Assembly: GCA_018333515.1 (NCBI GenBank)
Contig: JAGXSZ010000036.1
Coordinates: 1 to 64,000, forward strand
Reading direction: 5' to 3'
DNA: 64,000 nucleotides
DNA from: Actinomycetota bacterium
GTDB taxonomy: Bacteria; Actinomycetota; Aquicultoria; Aquicultorales; Aquicultoraceae
The notes beneath the pieces are model-generated. The model was not told the DNA's origin. It saw only the letters and a list, made by a program, of their open reading frames with translations, and made no database searches. Below are positions 25,294-34,931 of the stretch, piece after piece (position 1 is the first letter of the stretch; every line of letters starts with the position of its first letter). Made by a program: the position numbers and the translations under genes.

Positions 25294-28200
25294 ATGGCGG
25301 AATTCGTCCACCTACATACGCACTCAGAGTTTTCACTGCTCGATGGGGCAGCTCGCTTAAAAGAGCTGGTCGGCAAGGCCAAGGAGCTTGGCATGAGCGC
25401 GATTGCGCTCACCGACCACGGGGTCATGTACGGTATTATCGAGTTTTTCGAGGAAGCCCGGAAACAGGGGATAAAACCGATTATCGGCTGCGAGGTCTAT
25501 GTAGCGCCCGGTAGCCGTTTCGAGAAGACGAAGAACACCGAGTCGTATACCCATCTGCTTTTGCTCGCCGAAAACGAGCAGGGCTATCGCAACCTCATGA
25601 AGCTCGTAGCCTTAAGCTTTTTCGAGGGCTTCTACTATAAGCCGCGTGTCGACAAGGAACTCCTCGAGCAGTACCATGACGGCCTGATAGCCGCGTCGGC
25701 GTGCCTGGCCGGGCAGGTCGCGCGCCATCTCAACCAGGACAATTACGAGGCCGCCAAAGAAGAGGCGCTCTACTTCAATCAACTCTTCGGCGAGGGCAAC
25801 TTCTTTCTCGAAGTCCAGGATCACGGCATTGCCGAGCAGAAAAAGGTAAATGTCGGTATGTTTAAGCTCTCAGACGAGCTGGGCTTGCCGGTAATCGCGA
25901 CAAACGATATTCATTACACTAAGCGGGCGGATGCGCGGGCCCACGATGTCTTACTCTGCATTCAGACCGGCTCGACGCTGGCCGAGCCGGGTCGGATGAA
26001 ATTCGACACCGACGAGTTTTACCTGAAAAGCGGCGCCGAGATGGCGGCGCTATTTTCGGAGCGGCCCGATGCCATAGCCAACACCTGCCGCATCGCGGAG
26101 CGCTGCAACGTCGAGATAAAGTTCGGCGAGTACCTGCTGCCCAACTACGAGATTCCCGAGGGCTACACGGCTGACGAGTATTTCGAGAAGTTATGCCGCG
26201 AAGGGTTTGCAAAGCGCTATCCGAACCCGACTGAGGCGCACAGCGAGCGCCTCGAATACGAGATGGGAGTCATCGAGCAGATGGGATTCCCCGGCTACTT
26301 TCTCGTCGTCCATGATTTCGTAGATTACGCAAAATCAAACGATATCAAGGTCGGTCCGGGGCGCGGCTCCGCCGCCGGCAGTATCGTCGCCTACAGCCTG
26401 AAGATTACCAATATCGACCCGATGGAATATAATCTTCTTTTCGAGCGATTTTTGAACCCCGAGCGAATAAGCCTACCCGATATCGATATCGATTTTTGTT
26501 TCGAGCGGCGCCCGGAAGTAATAGATTACGTGACCAAGAAATACGGCGAGGACAAGGTCGCCCAGATAATCACCTTCGGCACGATGGCGGCGAAGGCCGC
26601 GATTCGCGACGCGGGGCGAGTATTCGATATCCCTTACGGGCGAGTCGACAAAATAGCGAAACTAATTCCCGACGGGTTGCACGAGGGCAGGCAGTGGACG
26701 ATAGACGCCGCGCTTAAAACGTCGCAGGAGATGCGCGATGCCTATGAGAACGACGAAATCACGCGGCGCGTCATCGACATGGCCAGGAACCTCGAAGGCC
26801 TGGTGCGCCAGGACTCGATACATGCCGCCGGTGTCGTCATCGCCGACCAGGAGCTGACGAACCGCACTCCCATCCAGCGCAAAGGCGACGCGGAGATCGT
26901 TACGCAATACAGCATGGGCTGTATCGAGAAAATCGGCCTCCTGAAGATGGATTTTCTCGGGCTGAGGACACTGACGGTCATAGACAACGCCGTCAAGAAC
27001 ATAAAGATGAAACATGGTATCGATATCGATATCGATACGTTGCCGCTGAGCGACGAGGAGACCTATGAGCTGCTCAGGCGCGGCGAGAGCACCGGTCTCT
27101 TTCAGCTTGAGAGTTCGGGGATGCGCGCGCTCCTGCGCGACCTCCAACCGACCGCGTTCACCGATATTATCGCGCTTCTGGCGCTCTACCGGCCGGGCCC
27201 GCTCGGCTCCGGAATGGTCAAAGACTTCGTCGACCGCAAGCACGGTCGCAAACCGATAAGCCACCTCCATCCGATGCTCGAACCTATTCTAAAAGAGACC
27301 TACGGGGTTATGGTCTACCAGGAACAAGTCATGCTCATAGCGTCGACTATGGCGGGTTTTTCGATGGGCGAGGGCGATACCCTGCGCAAAGCGATGGGCA
27401 AGAAACTCCCCGAGGTCTTGGCTAAGTTTCGCGAGAAATTCATCAGCGGCTCGGTCGACAACGGTGTCGATGCCAACCTGGCCGGCAAGATATTCGACCT
27501 CATCGTCCACTTTGCCGGTTATGGCTTTAATAAATGCGTAATTGGCTCAACTGAGATTGTCGATGCCGATTCAGGACGGCCTATCACTGTTGAACACCTA
27601 TATCAAACAGGGAAGCGTATCAACACCCTAAGCTGCGACGGAAGTTACAGGATTGTAAAGCGCCCCGTTATCGACTGTGTAGCCAATGGTCGTAAGCGAG
27701 TCTATCGGGTAAGAACCAGGTTGGGCTGTGAGATAACGGTCACCGATAACCACCCGTTTCTTACACTGGATGGATGGAAAGAACTAAAGGATTTAGCTGA
27801 AGGCAGTAGAATCGCCACGCCGCGAGTTGTACCGTCCGTTGGCAAAACTAGCTGGCCGAAACACAGATTGGTAGTTTTGGCAGGTGTGCTATCTGAGGGC
27901 AATACATGTCACCCAAGCGGCTTTTACTACTACAGCCAGAACAACTTACAGGTCGATGATTTTGTGGCCGGCGTTGAGCAGTTCGATAACACGAAAGCGA
28001 CCGTGCGGCATCGCCGCAATATTTTTGAGGTGTATGCCGGTACCGGTCAGGACACAACCTTCAAGAAGGGGCAAACTCCTTGGAACAAACGCGAAAAAGA
28101 ATCCGGACAAGCGATAAACGGCGGGAACCCGCGCTCCGGTGCGAGGTTATGGTTGGAAGAGTTAAATCTCATCGACAAGGATGCAACCGAAAAGTTCATT

Positions 28201-30207
28201 CCGGCGGACGTGTTTTCGCTTGATCGAGAGTCACTGGCCATATTCATTGGTCGGTTGTGGTCGGGCGATGGGTTCTTGATATCAACGGGAACAAACAAAA
28301 TCCCCTACTACGCAACCTCCTCTAAACGCATGGCAAGCCAGCTTCAGAAACTACTTCTGCGATTTGGTATTGTGAGTAGTCTCATAGAGAAAGTCTTTAA
28401 ATATCGGGGTCAAGAGCGGCTCGGATATACGCTTTACTTGCAGGGACGCGACAGCATATTGAGTTTTATAGAAAATATTGGGCGGCATATCATCGGCAGA
28501 GATGAAGGATTGACCAGGCTAGAGTCTTACTACGGCTCCCTGGGTGAGAAGTTCTGCCGCGATACCATCCCGTGCGACATTAAGACAATCGTGCAGCAAG
28601 AAAAAGCTCGGGCCGGTTTGACCTGGCATCAAATCGAGCGCGAAAGCGGCGTCTGCATGAAAGAATTCGTTGGCGGGGTGCATACCCGGAAGAAAGGGTT
28701 TGGGCGCGGTACGGTGCAAAGGGTTGCCGCATATTTCGATTCTGATGAGTTGATGAAACATGCGGCTTCAGATATTTATTGGGACACCATTGCGGAGATC
28801 GAATTTATAGGTGTTCAGCAAACCTATGATCTTGAGATTGAGGACACGCATAACTTCATCGCCGATGGCATAATCGTTCACAATTCCCATTCGACGGCCT
28901 ACGCGGCTATTTCCTGGCAGACGGCGTGGCTCAAGGCCAATTACCCGGTCGAGTTCATGGCGGCGCTGCTCACCAGTATCATGGGCAACAAGGACAAGGT
29001 CGCGCAGTATATCAACGAGTGCCGGCGCATGGGAATCGAAATTCTGCCGCCGGATGTCAACGAAAGCTACCGCGACTTCACCGTGGTGGGCAAGGCCATT
29101 CGCTTCGGGCTTTCCGCCGTGCGAAATGTCGGCGAGGGCGTTATCGAAGCCATCATTCGCGAGCGTGAAGAGAACGGGCTATTCCGCTCGATTTATGACT
29201 ATTGCCGGCGCGTCGATATGAACGCGCTCAACAAGCGCACCATAGAGAGCCTGATTAAGGGCGGGGCGTTCGACTCATGCAAGGTAAGCCGCAGGCAGCT
29301 CCTGCTCACGTTCGAGAAAGCGGTCGAGATCGGCGCGCGCAGCCAAAAAGACAAGGCGGCGGGGCAGTTTACCATTTTCGACCTGGGGGACGGCGGCGAT
29401 TCCGGAACCGCCGGAGCGGTCAACGACCCAATCGACGATATTGTCCCCGAGTTCGACAAACCCGAGCTGCTCCTGTACGAAAAAGAGATGCTCGGGCTAT
29501 ACGTCTCCGACCACCCGCTACTCGGTGTCGCCGACGAGTTCTTGAACCAGACCGAGTATTCCACGTCCGAGCTGAAAGAGCAGAAGGACGGGACCGTCGC
29601 CTGGGTCGGCGGAATCATCGCAAAAATAACGAAGCTGACCACCAAGAAGGGCGACCTGATGCTCTTTTTGAACGTGGAGGATTTGGATGGGTCGGTAGAA
29701 GTAATAGTCTTTCCCGCTGTCTATGACAAGTTCAAAGACATTCTAGCCGAAGACAAAATCGTGCTGATAAAAGGGCGTCTCGACATAAAAGAGGACGAGA
29801 TTAAGGTCATCTCGCTGGAGATACGCGAATTCGACGCGAAGACCGGCGGAAAAGCCGCCAATCGCCGCAGGGCAAAACCAAACGGCAACGGCGACAGTAG
29901 CGGTAACGGCTATAACAATGGCACAAGTAACGGGATAAGTAACGGCACAAGTAATGGTAAGAGACTGAACGGAAACTCGGCGCTCGTGCTGACGGTATCG
30001 AAATCGATGATGACGGCCCAATTCGCGGGGCGCCTGAAAGAGATTTTGCGCGCACAGCCCGGCCCTGTGCCGGTCTTTTTGAAGCTGCAAAACGGCGGCG
30101 AGCCGACGATTCTCGCTCTCGCGCCGGAATACAACATCTCACCTCAAAACGGCCTCTTCGCCGAACTCAAAGAACTCTGCGGCGAGAGCGCGGTTCACAT
30201 TGAGTAG
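25294..30207 (+). CDS. dnaE: DNA polymerase III alpha subunit precursor containing an intein
   Basis: 1637 residues from ATG 25294 (AAGGAG upstream); about 1187 after removal of the intein at 748-1197. The PHP domain starts at VHLHTHSEFSLLDG. The polymerase active site has PDIDIDF with D396 and D398, and GPGRGSAAGSIVAYSL precedes it; LFQLESSGMR follows. After the intein come SHSTAYAAISWQTAWLKANY, the (HhH)2 and OB-fold regions (VAWVGGIIAKITKLTTKKG) and the C-terminal domain. A Gly/Asn/Ser-rich linker near 29880-29970 (NGTSNGISNGTSNG) sits before the last domain. It replicates the chromosome. The gene stands upstream of the his operon. Confidence 0.95.
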   Translation: MAEFVHLHTHSEFSLLDGAARLKELVGKAKELGMSAIALTDHGVMYGIIEFFEEARKQGIKPIIGCEVYVAPGSRFEKTKNTESYTHLLLLAENEQGYRNLMKLVALSFFEGFYYKPRVDKELLEQYHDGLIAASACLAGQVARHLNQDNYEAAKEEALYFNQLFGEGNFFLEVQDHGIAEQKKVNVGMFKLSDELGLPVIATNDIHYTKRADARAHDVLLCIQTGSTLAEPGRMKFDTDEFYLKSGAEMAALFSERPDAIANTCRIAERCNVEIKFGEYLLPNYEIPEGYTADEYFEKLCREGFAKRYPNPTEAHSERLEYEMGVIEQMGFPGYFLVVHDFVDYAKSNDIKVGPGRGSAAGSIVAYSLKITNIDPMEYNLLFERFLNPERISLPDIDIDFCFERRPEVIDYVTKKYGEDKVAQIITFGTMAAKAAIRDAGRVFDIPYGRVDKIAKLIPDGLHEGRQWTIDAALKTSQEMRDAYENDEITRRVIDMARNLEGLVRQDSIHAAGVVIADQELTNRTPIQRKGDAEIVTQYSMGCIEKIGLLKMDFLGLRTLTVIDNAVKNIKMKHGIDIDIDTLPLSDEETYELLRRGESTGLFQLESSGMRALLRDLQPTAFTDIIALLALYRPGPLGSGMVKDFVDRKHGRKPISHLHPMLEPILKETYGVMVYQEQVMLIASTMAGFSMGEGDTLRKAMGKKLPEVLAKFREKFISGSVDNGVDANLAGKIFDLIVHFAGYGFNKCVIGSTEIVDADSGRPITVEHLYQTGKRINTLSCDGSYRIVKRPVIDCVANGRKRVYRVRTRLGCEITVTDNHPFLTLDGWKELKDLAEGSRIATPRVVPSVGKTSWPKHRLVVLAGVLSEGNTCHPSGFYYYSQNNLQVDDFVAGVEQFDNTKATVRHRRNIFEVYAGTGQDTTFKKGQTPWNKREKESGQAINGGNPRSGARLWLEELNLIDKDATEKFIPADVFSLDRESLAIFIGRLWSGDGFLISTGTNKIPYYATSSKRMASQLQKLLLRFGIVSSLIEKVFKYRGQERLGYTLYLQGRDSILSFIENIGRHIIGRDEGLTRLESYYGSLGEKFCRDTIPCDIKTIVQQEKARAGLTWHQIERESGVCMKEFVGGVHTRKKGFGRGTVQRVAAYFDSDELMKHAASDIYWDTIAEIEFIGVQQTYDLEIEDTHNFIADGIIVHNSHSTAYAAISWQTAWLKANYPVEFMAALLTSIMGNKDKVAQYINECRRMGIEILPPDVNESYRDFTVVGKAIRFGLSAVRNVGEGVIEAIIREREENGLFRSIYDYCRRVDMNALNKRTIESLIKGGAFDSCKVSRRQLLLTFEKAVEIGARSQKDKAAGQFTIFDLGDGGDSGTAGAVNDPIDDIVPEFDKPELLLYEKEMLGLYVSDHPLLGVADEFLNQTEYSTSELKEQKDGTVAWVGGIIAKITKLTTKKGDLMLFLNVEDLDGSVEVIVFPAVYDKFKDILAEDKIVLIKGRLDIKEDEIKVISLEIREFDAKTGGKAANRRRAKPNGNGDSSGNGYNNGTSNGISNGTSNGKRLNGNSALVLTVSKSMMTAQFAGRLKEILRAQPGPVPVFLKLQNGGEPTILALAPEYNISPQNGLFAELKELCGESAVHIE
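27535..28884 (+). other. Intein in DnaE with LAGLIDADG endonuclease and extra HTH-like region
   Basis: 450 in-frame residues, C748 to N1197. Splicing blocks: CVIGSTEIVD (block A, Cys1), TVTDNHPFLTLDGW (block B with TxxH-like TDNH), TYDLEIEDTHNFIADGIIVH (block F) and final HN, followed by Ser+1. The insertion is FNK/SHSTAYA, three residues downstream of the classic cyanobacterial split DnaE site (CFNK). The endonuclease motifs are LAGVLSEGN (862-870) and IGRLWSGDG (985-993), both retaining acidic residues. Between it and block F a region at about 1105-1148 (GLTWHQIERESGVCMKEFVG) resembles a helix-turn-helix. Confidence 0.93.
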
Positions 30208-30236
30208 GTGGACTTGTCCATACTTTAATGCTTTAC

Positions 30237-30265
30237 TGTACTAAAGTGATTTCATATAGTATAAT
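30237..30265 (+). promoter_or_regulatory. Putative his operon promoter
   Basis: A perfect TATAAT at 30260-30265 lies 81 bases before hisD. The -35 (TGTACT, 30237-30242) is poor and overlaps a small imperfect palindrome CTTTACTGTACTAAAG (30231-30246) that could be an operator. Confidence 0.35.
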
Positions 30266-30346
30266 GATATGCGTCTAGCGGGGGCTTGCCGGATGTATTA
30301 AACTGTCGGTTATGGCCCGAACCCCGGACCTGGGAACGGTGATCGA

Positions 30347-31627
30347 ATGATTGAGCAAATCGAATTAAAAATTGGGTTCGACGAAGACGGCGCGCGCGAG
30401 TCGCTCGCGAAGCCGCTTTTTGAACGGCCGGAAGTCGAAGCGGCCGTTCGCGACATCATCGAAACCGTCGCTCGTGACGGCGACAGAGCGCTCTTCGCGT
30501 ATACCGAGAAGTTCGACAAGATAGCGCTGACAACGGAGACGGTCCGTGTGAGCGCCGAGGAGTTCGACGCGGCATACTCTTTAGTCGAGAGCGAGTTTCT
30601 CGGCGCCATAAAGGAAGCCAAAGAGCGCATCACGGCTTTTCATAAGAGGCAAAAGCAAAACTCCTGGTTTACCGTTGAGAACGGGACGTTCTTGGGCCAG
30701 TTGGTCAGGCCGGTCGAGCGCGCCGGCATCTATGTGCCCGGTGGGCGGGCGGCTTACCCGTCATCGGTACTGATGAACGCGATTCCGGCCAAGGTAGCCG
30801 GTGTCGACGAGATAGCGATGGTCGTGCCCGGCGCCATCCGCGCCGAAGTGCTCGTAGCCGCCGCCGAGGTCGGCGTCGACGAGGTCTATAAAGTAGGCGG
30901 CGCCCAGGCGATTGCGGCGCTCGCGTTCGGCACGGAATCTATCAAAAAGGTCGATGTCATCGCGGGCCCGGGCAACATCTACGTAACACTCGCCAAGAAG
31001 ATGGTCGTGGGCTCGGTAAATATCGATATGCTGGCCGGCCCGAGCGAGGTCGTAGTCGTAGCCGACGCGAACGCGAAACCGTCCTATATCGCCGCCGACC
31101 TCCTCGCCCAAGCCGAGCACGACCCGGACGCATCCGCAATCCTCATAACAGATTCAAAGGCGTTGGCGCAAAAAGTCGTCGAGGCGCTGACAATACAGCT
31201 CGCGCGGCTAGAGCGCAAGGACATCGCCGAGAAATCGCTCGCCGAGAACGGCCGGATATTCTTGGTCGCCTCGCGCGAAGAGGCGATTCGTCTCTCCAAC
31301 ATCATCGCGCCCGAGCACCTCGAGTTGATGATAGATAACCCGCTGGAGGCTCTGGGCCTGGTCAGAAACGCCGGAGCGATATTTTTGGGCGCGTACACAC
31401 CCGAAGCCGTCGGCGATTATGTCGCCGGCCCGAACCACGTCCTGCCGACCGGGGGAACCGCGAGGTTTTACTCGCCGCTGAGCGTGGATACATTTATAAA
31501 GAAATCGAGCGTGCTGAGCTTTTCGAGGCAATCTCTCGGGATGGTCGCCGACGCGGCCGTTACCATCGCCAACGGCGAAGGCCTGGGGGCGCACGCGAAA
31601 TCCATAGAATATCGCATGGAGGGATAA
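30347..31627 (+). CDS. hisD: Histidinol dehydrogenase
   Basis: 426 residues, usual family length, starting at ATG 30347. Family landmarks are PGGRAAYPSSVLMNAIPAKV, GAQAIAALAFGTESI, IDMLAGPSEVVVVAD, AQAEHDPDASAIL (zinc ligands) and APEHLELM. It oxidises L-histidinol to histidine in two NAD-dependent steps in the cytoplasm. It opens the his cluster and ends one base before hisC. hisG, hisZ and hisE, often at the head of such operons, are not here. Confidence 0.96.
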   Translation: MIEQIELKIGFDEDGARESLAKPLFERPEVEAAVRDIIETVARDGDRALFAYTEKFDKIALTTETVRVSAEEFDAAYSLVESEFLGAIKEAKERITAFHKRQKQNSWFTVENGTFLGQLVRPVERAGIYVPGGRAAYPSSVLMNAIPAKVAGVDEIAMVVPGAIRAEVLVAAAEVGVDEVYKVGGAQAIAALAFGTESIKKVDVIAGPGNIYVTLAKKMVVGSVNIDMLAGPSEVVVVADANAKPSYIAADLLAQAEHDPDASAILITDSKALAQKVVEALTIQLARLERKDIAEKSLAENGRIFLVASREEAIRLSNIIAPEHLELMIDNPLEALGLVRNAGAIFLGAYTPEAVGDYVAGPNHVLPTGGTARFYSPLSVDTFIKKSSVLSFSRQSLGMVADAAVTIANGEGLGAHAKSIEYRMEG

Positions 31628-31628
31628 G

Positions 31629-32678
31629 ATGATCGGTCCCCGCACACACATCGCGGCCATCGAGCCATACCACTTGCCAAAGGTAGAGGCCGACATAGTG
31701 CTCGCGGCGAACGAGAGCCCATATAATCTGCCGCAGTCGGTTATCGATGAGATAAAAGACGAGTTCGACCGGATAGCATATAACCGCTATCCCGACCCGT
31801 TCTCGACTGAGCTGCGCGGCCTTATCGCCGCCCGTTACGGGCTCGGCCTAGAAAATGTCTTCGTGGGAAACGGCGGGGATGAGGTCATCCAAAATCTCTT
31901 TCTCGCGTACGGCGGGCCGGGCCGCAAAGCGGTCACCTTCGACCCGATGTTCGAGATATATGGGATTACCGGTCGCATCACCGAGACCGAGATGGTGTCT
32001 TTGCTGCGAGACCCTGAGACGCTCCGTGCGGACTCGGCCATTGGGCAGGCGTACGATGTCGACGCGGCGCTCATCTTTCTTTGCTCTCCGAACAATCCGA
32101 CCGGCGATTCGGTCTCGCTTGAGAAGATAGAAGAGCTTTTGAAAAACACCGACGCGCTGGTCGTCATCGACGAGGCGTACGCCGAGTTCAGCGGACGGAC
32201 GGCGCTGCCGCTTATGGCCAAATATGAAAACCTCGCGATATTGCGGACGTTTTCAAAAGCGTATTCGCTGGCGGGTTTGCGCGCGGGATATCTATTGGCC
32301 AATAATGAAGTCATCGGGAGTTTGTTGAAAGTAAAACTCTTCTTTAATTTCAGCAAACTCTCGCAGGCGATTGCGCGAATCGCGTTTTCGCATCGTGATA
32401 TATTCGAGAAGAAGTTAGAGACGATTCTTAGCGAGCGTGACCGGCTCTTCGCCGAGCTTTCGAAGATGGAGCGCGTGAAGCCATATCCGAGCGAGGCGAA
32501 TTACATTATGTTCAGGACGGAGAAGCCCGCCGCCGAGGTATGGCAGGGCCTTCTCGACAAGCGCATATTGATTCGAAACTGCGGCAATCAAGTGCTGCTC
32601 GAAGATTGCCTGCGGGTGACAGTGGGTTCGCCGGAGGAAAACGAGGCGTTTCTGAAAGCGCTGCGAGAACTGGTGTGA
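31629..32678 (+). CDS. hisC: Histidinol-phosphate aminotransferase
   Basis: 349 residues from ATG 31629 (GGAGGG upstream), one base after hisD. Class I/II PLP aminotransferase features are ANESPYNLPQSV, FVGNGGDEVIQNL, CSPNNPTGDSVS, VIDEAYAEFSG and the PLP lysine in RTFSKAYSLAGLRAGYL. It converts imidazole-acetol phosphate to histidinol phosphate. A palindromic repeat element follows before hisB. Confidence 0.95.
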   Translation: MIGPRTHIAAIEPYHLPKVEADIVLAANESPYNLPQSVIDEIKDEFDRIAYNRYPDPFSTELRGLIAARYGLGLENVFVGNGGDEVIQNLFLAYGGPGRKAVTFDPMFEIYGITGRITETEMVSLLRDPETLRADSAIGQAYDVDAALIFLCSPNNPTGDSVSLEKIEELLKNTDALVVIDEAYAEFSGRTALPLMAKYENLAILRTFSKAYSLAGLRAGYLLANNEVIGSLLKVKLFFNFSKLSQAIARIAFSHRDIFEKKLETILSERDRLFAELSKMERVKPYPSEANYIMFRTEKPAAEVWQGLLDKRILIRNCGNQVLLEDCLRVTVGSPEENEAFLKALRELV

Positions 32679-32719
32679 TATAAAGGTCAACTGATTAGAT
32701 CCCGGGGTCTGGCGCGTAC

Positions 32720-32810
32720 GCGTAGCTCAGCCCTTTAGGGCTGACAATCAGAGACGAATCGTTAGCTATACACGGTTTTTCAGGGCTTAAGCCCTGAGCT
32801 ACGAGGGCTA
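32720..32810. repeat. REP-like palindromic element between hisC and hisB
   Basis: CGTAGCTCAGCCCTTTAGGG begins the element and the reverse motif CAGGGCTTAAGCCCTGAGCT, then ACG, ends it, so the whole is bounded by CGTAGCTCAG/CTGAGCTACG inverted ends. Each end also folds on its own (CAGCCCTTTAGGGCTG and CAGGGCTTAAGCCCTG). Related units lie after hisF. Confidence 0.65.
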
Positions 32811-32860
32811 GTGCCGAGGCGTTTAGATACATTTAACAGGGATAAACTAGAGGGGTCGCT

Positions 32861-33454
32861 ATGGGCGCAAGAAAATCTGAAATAAAAAGAACGACGAAAG
32901 AGACCGATATCGAGCTGGTCCTAAACTTGGACGGCGCCGGCGAGGTCGAAATCGACACCGGAATCCCCTTCTTCGACCACATGCTTACGATGGTCGGCAA
33001 GCACGGTCTTATGGATTTGAAGGTCACGGCTAAAGGCGACTTGGAGGTCGACGGGCACCACACCGTCGAAGATATCGGGATTTGCCTGGGACAGGCGCTC
33101 AACGAGGCGGTCGGCGATAAAAAGGGAATCCGGCGCTACGGGAGCTGTATGATGCCGATGGATGAGGCGCTGGCGCTGGTGGCGCTCGATATCAGCGGGC
33201 GTCCGTATCTCGTATACGATGTCGAGTTGCCGGCCGAGATAATCGGCAGCTACGACACGCTTTTGACCGTAGAGTTCCTGCGGGCGTTTGCGAATACCGC
33301 GGCGATAACGCTCCACGTCAGGATGCTCTCCGGGAGAAACGCCCACCATATGGTAGAGGCGGTCTTCAAAGGCCTGGCGCGCGCGCTCGGCGAGGCGGTC
33401 GAGATAGACCCGAGAAATGCGGGGCAGGTTCCGAGCACTAAGGGCCGGATATAG
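32861..33454 (+). CDS. hisB: Imidazoleglycerol-phosphate dehydratase
   Basis: 197 residues from ATG 32861, a stand-alone dehydratase without the phosphatase domain found in enteric HisB. Metal-binding and repeat motifs: FFDHMLTMVGKHG, DGHHTVEDIGICLGQAL, and in the second half FANTAAITLHV and NAHHMVEAVFKGLARAL. The reaction is dehydration of IGP to imidazole-acetol phosphate, the substrate of HisC. A 125-base spacer separates it from hisH. Confidence 0.95.
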   Translation: MGARKSEIKRTTKETDIELVLNLDGAGEVEIDTGIPFFDHMLTMVGKHGLMDLKVTAKGDLEVDGHHTVEDIGICLGQALNEAVGDKKGIRRYGSCMMPMDEALALVALDISGRPYLVYDVELPAEIIGSYDTLLTVEFLRAFANTAAITLHVRMLSGRNAHHMVEAVFKGLARALGEAVEIDPRNAGQVPSTKGRI

Positions 33455-33579
33455 CGGTTTCGCTCGGCGGCGTGCTCGCTCGGCGGCTCACAGACTTGGC
33501 GCGCGGGCGGAAGGGCTGGTCGATGGCGACAGATAGACAGAGTTTGCGACAGTCAAATGCGATGCGATAGATAAAGTGA

Positions 33580-34194
33580 GTGATAGGTTTGATAGCGATA
33601 ATCGATTACGGGATGGGCAACCTAAGGAGCGTTGAGAAAGCGTTCGAGAAGCTCGGTTTCGAAGTAACCGTCTCGGGCGACCCGATCGTCATAAGGCGAG
33701 CCGAAGGCGTAGTCTTGCCGGGGGTCGGCGCGTTTGCCGACTGCATGGCGAACTTGCGGGCGGCCGGCTTAGAGGGCGCGGTGCGCGATAGCATCGCGAG
33801 AAAGAAGCCGTTTCTCGGTATATGCCTCGGGCTCCAATTGCTCTTCAAGCAAAGCGAAGAAGACGGCATCCACGAGGGGCTGGGGATTTTCGACGGCACC
33901 GTACGGCGGCTGCCCGAAGACAAAAAGATTCCCCACATGGGATGGAATCAGGTGCACTATGTCAACAAGGCGCCGATATTTAAGGGCGTTCCCAGGGAGT
34001 CGAACTTCTATTTCGTCCACTCCTACTATGTCGACCCGGTGGATACGGGAATAATCTCGACAACGACCGACTATGGGTTGGAGTTTACCTCCGGCATCTG
34101 GTCCGGAAATGTCTACGCCGTCCAGTTCCACCCGGAGAAGAGCGGCGACGTCGGCTTAAAAGTGCTGGAGAATTTTGGGGGGTTATGTAAGTGA
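33580..34194 (+). CDS. hisH: Imidazole glycerol phosphate synthase, glutaminase subunit
   Basis: 204 residues from GTG 33580; TTG 33589 would give the family-typical N-terminus IAIIDYGMGNLRSVEKA but has no well-spaced ribosome binding site. The class I glutaminase triad is visible: Cys in FLGICLGLQLLF, and His and Glu in QFHPEKSGDVG. It passes ammonia to HisF, encoded two genes on. The stop codon overlaps the GTG of hisA. Confidence 0.94.
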   Translation: MIGLIAIIDYGMGNLRSVEKAFEKLGFEVTVSGDPIVIRRAEGVVLPGVGAFADCMANLRAAGLEGAVRDSIARKKPFLGICLGLQLLFKQSEEDGIHEGLGIFDGTVRRLPEDKKIPHMGWNQVHYVNKAPIFKGVPRESNFYFVHSYYVDPVDTGIISTTTDYGLEFTSGIWSGNVYAVQFHPEKSGDVGLKVLENFGGLCK

Positions 34195-34931
34195 TAATAT
34201 ATCCGGCCATAGATATAATGGGCGGCAAGTGCGTCCGCCTATACCAGGGCCGAGCCGATGCCGTGACCGTCTACGCCGACATCCCGGCCGACATGGCCGA
34301 GAAGTGGCAGGGCGAGGGCGCCGAGTTTTTGCACGTCGTCGACTTAGACGGCGCTTTTACGGGGTCGTCTCAAAACCTCGGCGCAATCGAAGAGATTATA
34401 AAACGGGTCGATGTGCCGGTTCAGCTCGGCGGCGGTTTACGCACCATCGAAGACCTGGACCGTGTTTTCAGCGTCGGTGTCGCCCGCGCCATCCTGGGAA
34501 CCTCGGTTATAAGCGATCCCGAATTGGTCAAAGAGGCTTGCGCCAAATATCCCGGCAAGATAGTCGCGGGGCTCGATGCCAGGGAGGGCAAGGTAGCGAT
34601 AAAAGGGTGGGTCGAAGAGACCGATATCTTCGCCGTCGATATCGCCATGCAGCTCGAAGTCTACGGCGTCAGCCGCATCGTCTACACCGATATCATGATG
34701 GACGGCGCGCAGACCGGTATTAACTTATTTGAAACGGAAGAATTCGCTGAGAGCATCTTTATCCCGGTGATAGCTTCGGGGGGCGTGGCGACGCTCAGCG
34801 ATATCAGGCAGATTAAGCCGCTCCAGTTTTCAGGCGTCGAGGGTGTTATCATCGGGCGCGCCCTATATGAAAACAACTTCACGCTCGCGGAAGCGATAGC
34901 GGTTGCGAGGTGGGATAATGTTAACCGTTAG
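34191..34931 (+). CDS. hisA: ProFAR isomerase
   Basis: 246 residues from GTG 34191, overlapping hisH by four bases. A (beta/alpha)8 barrel with [15 protein letters not shown] (catalytic Asp), [38 protein letters not shown] and [14 protein letters not shown], the phosphate-binding loops. Converts ProFAR to PRFAR. The actinobacterial PriA enzyme, which also serves as TrpF, is related, but this genome has a separate trpF. Confidence 0.95.
   Translation: MIIYPAIDIMGGKCVRLYQGRADAVTVYADIPADMAEKWQGEGAEFLHVVDLDGAFTGSSQNLGAIEEIIKRVDVPVQLGGGLRTIEDLDRVFSVGVARAILGTSVISDPELVKEACAKYPGKIVAGLDAREGKVAIKGWVEETDIFAVDIAMQLEVYGVSRIVYTDIMMDGAQTGINLFETEEFAESIFIPVIASGGVATLSDIRQIKPLQFSGVEGVIIGRALYENNFTLAEAIAVARWDNVNR

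Noticed and set aside
31835-32356. 173-codon minus-strand frame inside hisC
   Set aside because: Antisense shadow of a clear aminotransferase gene.
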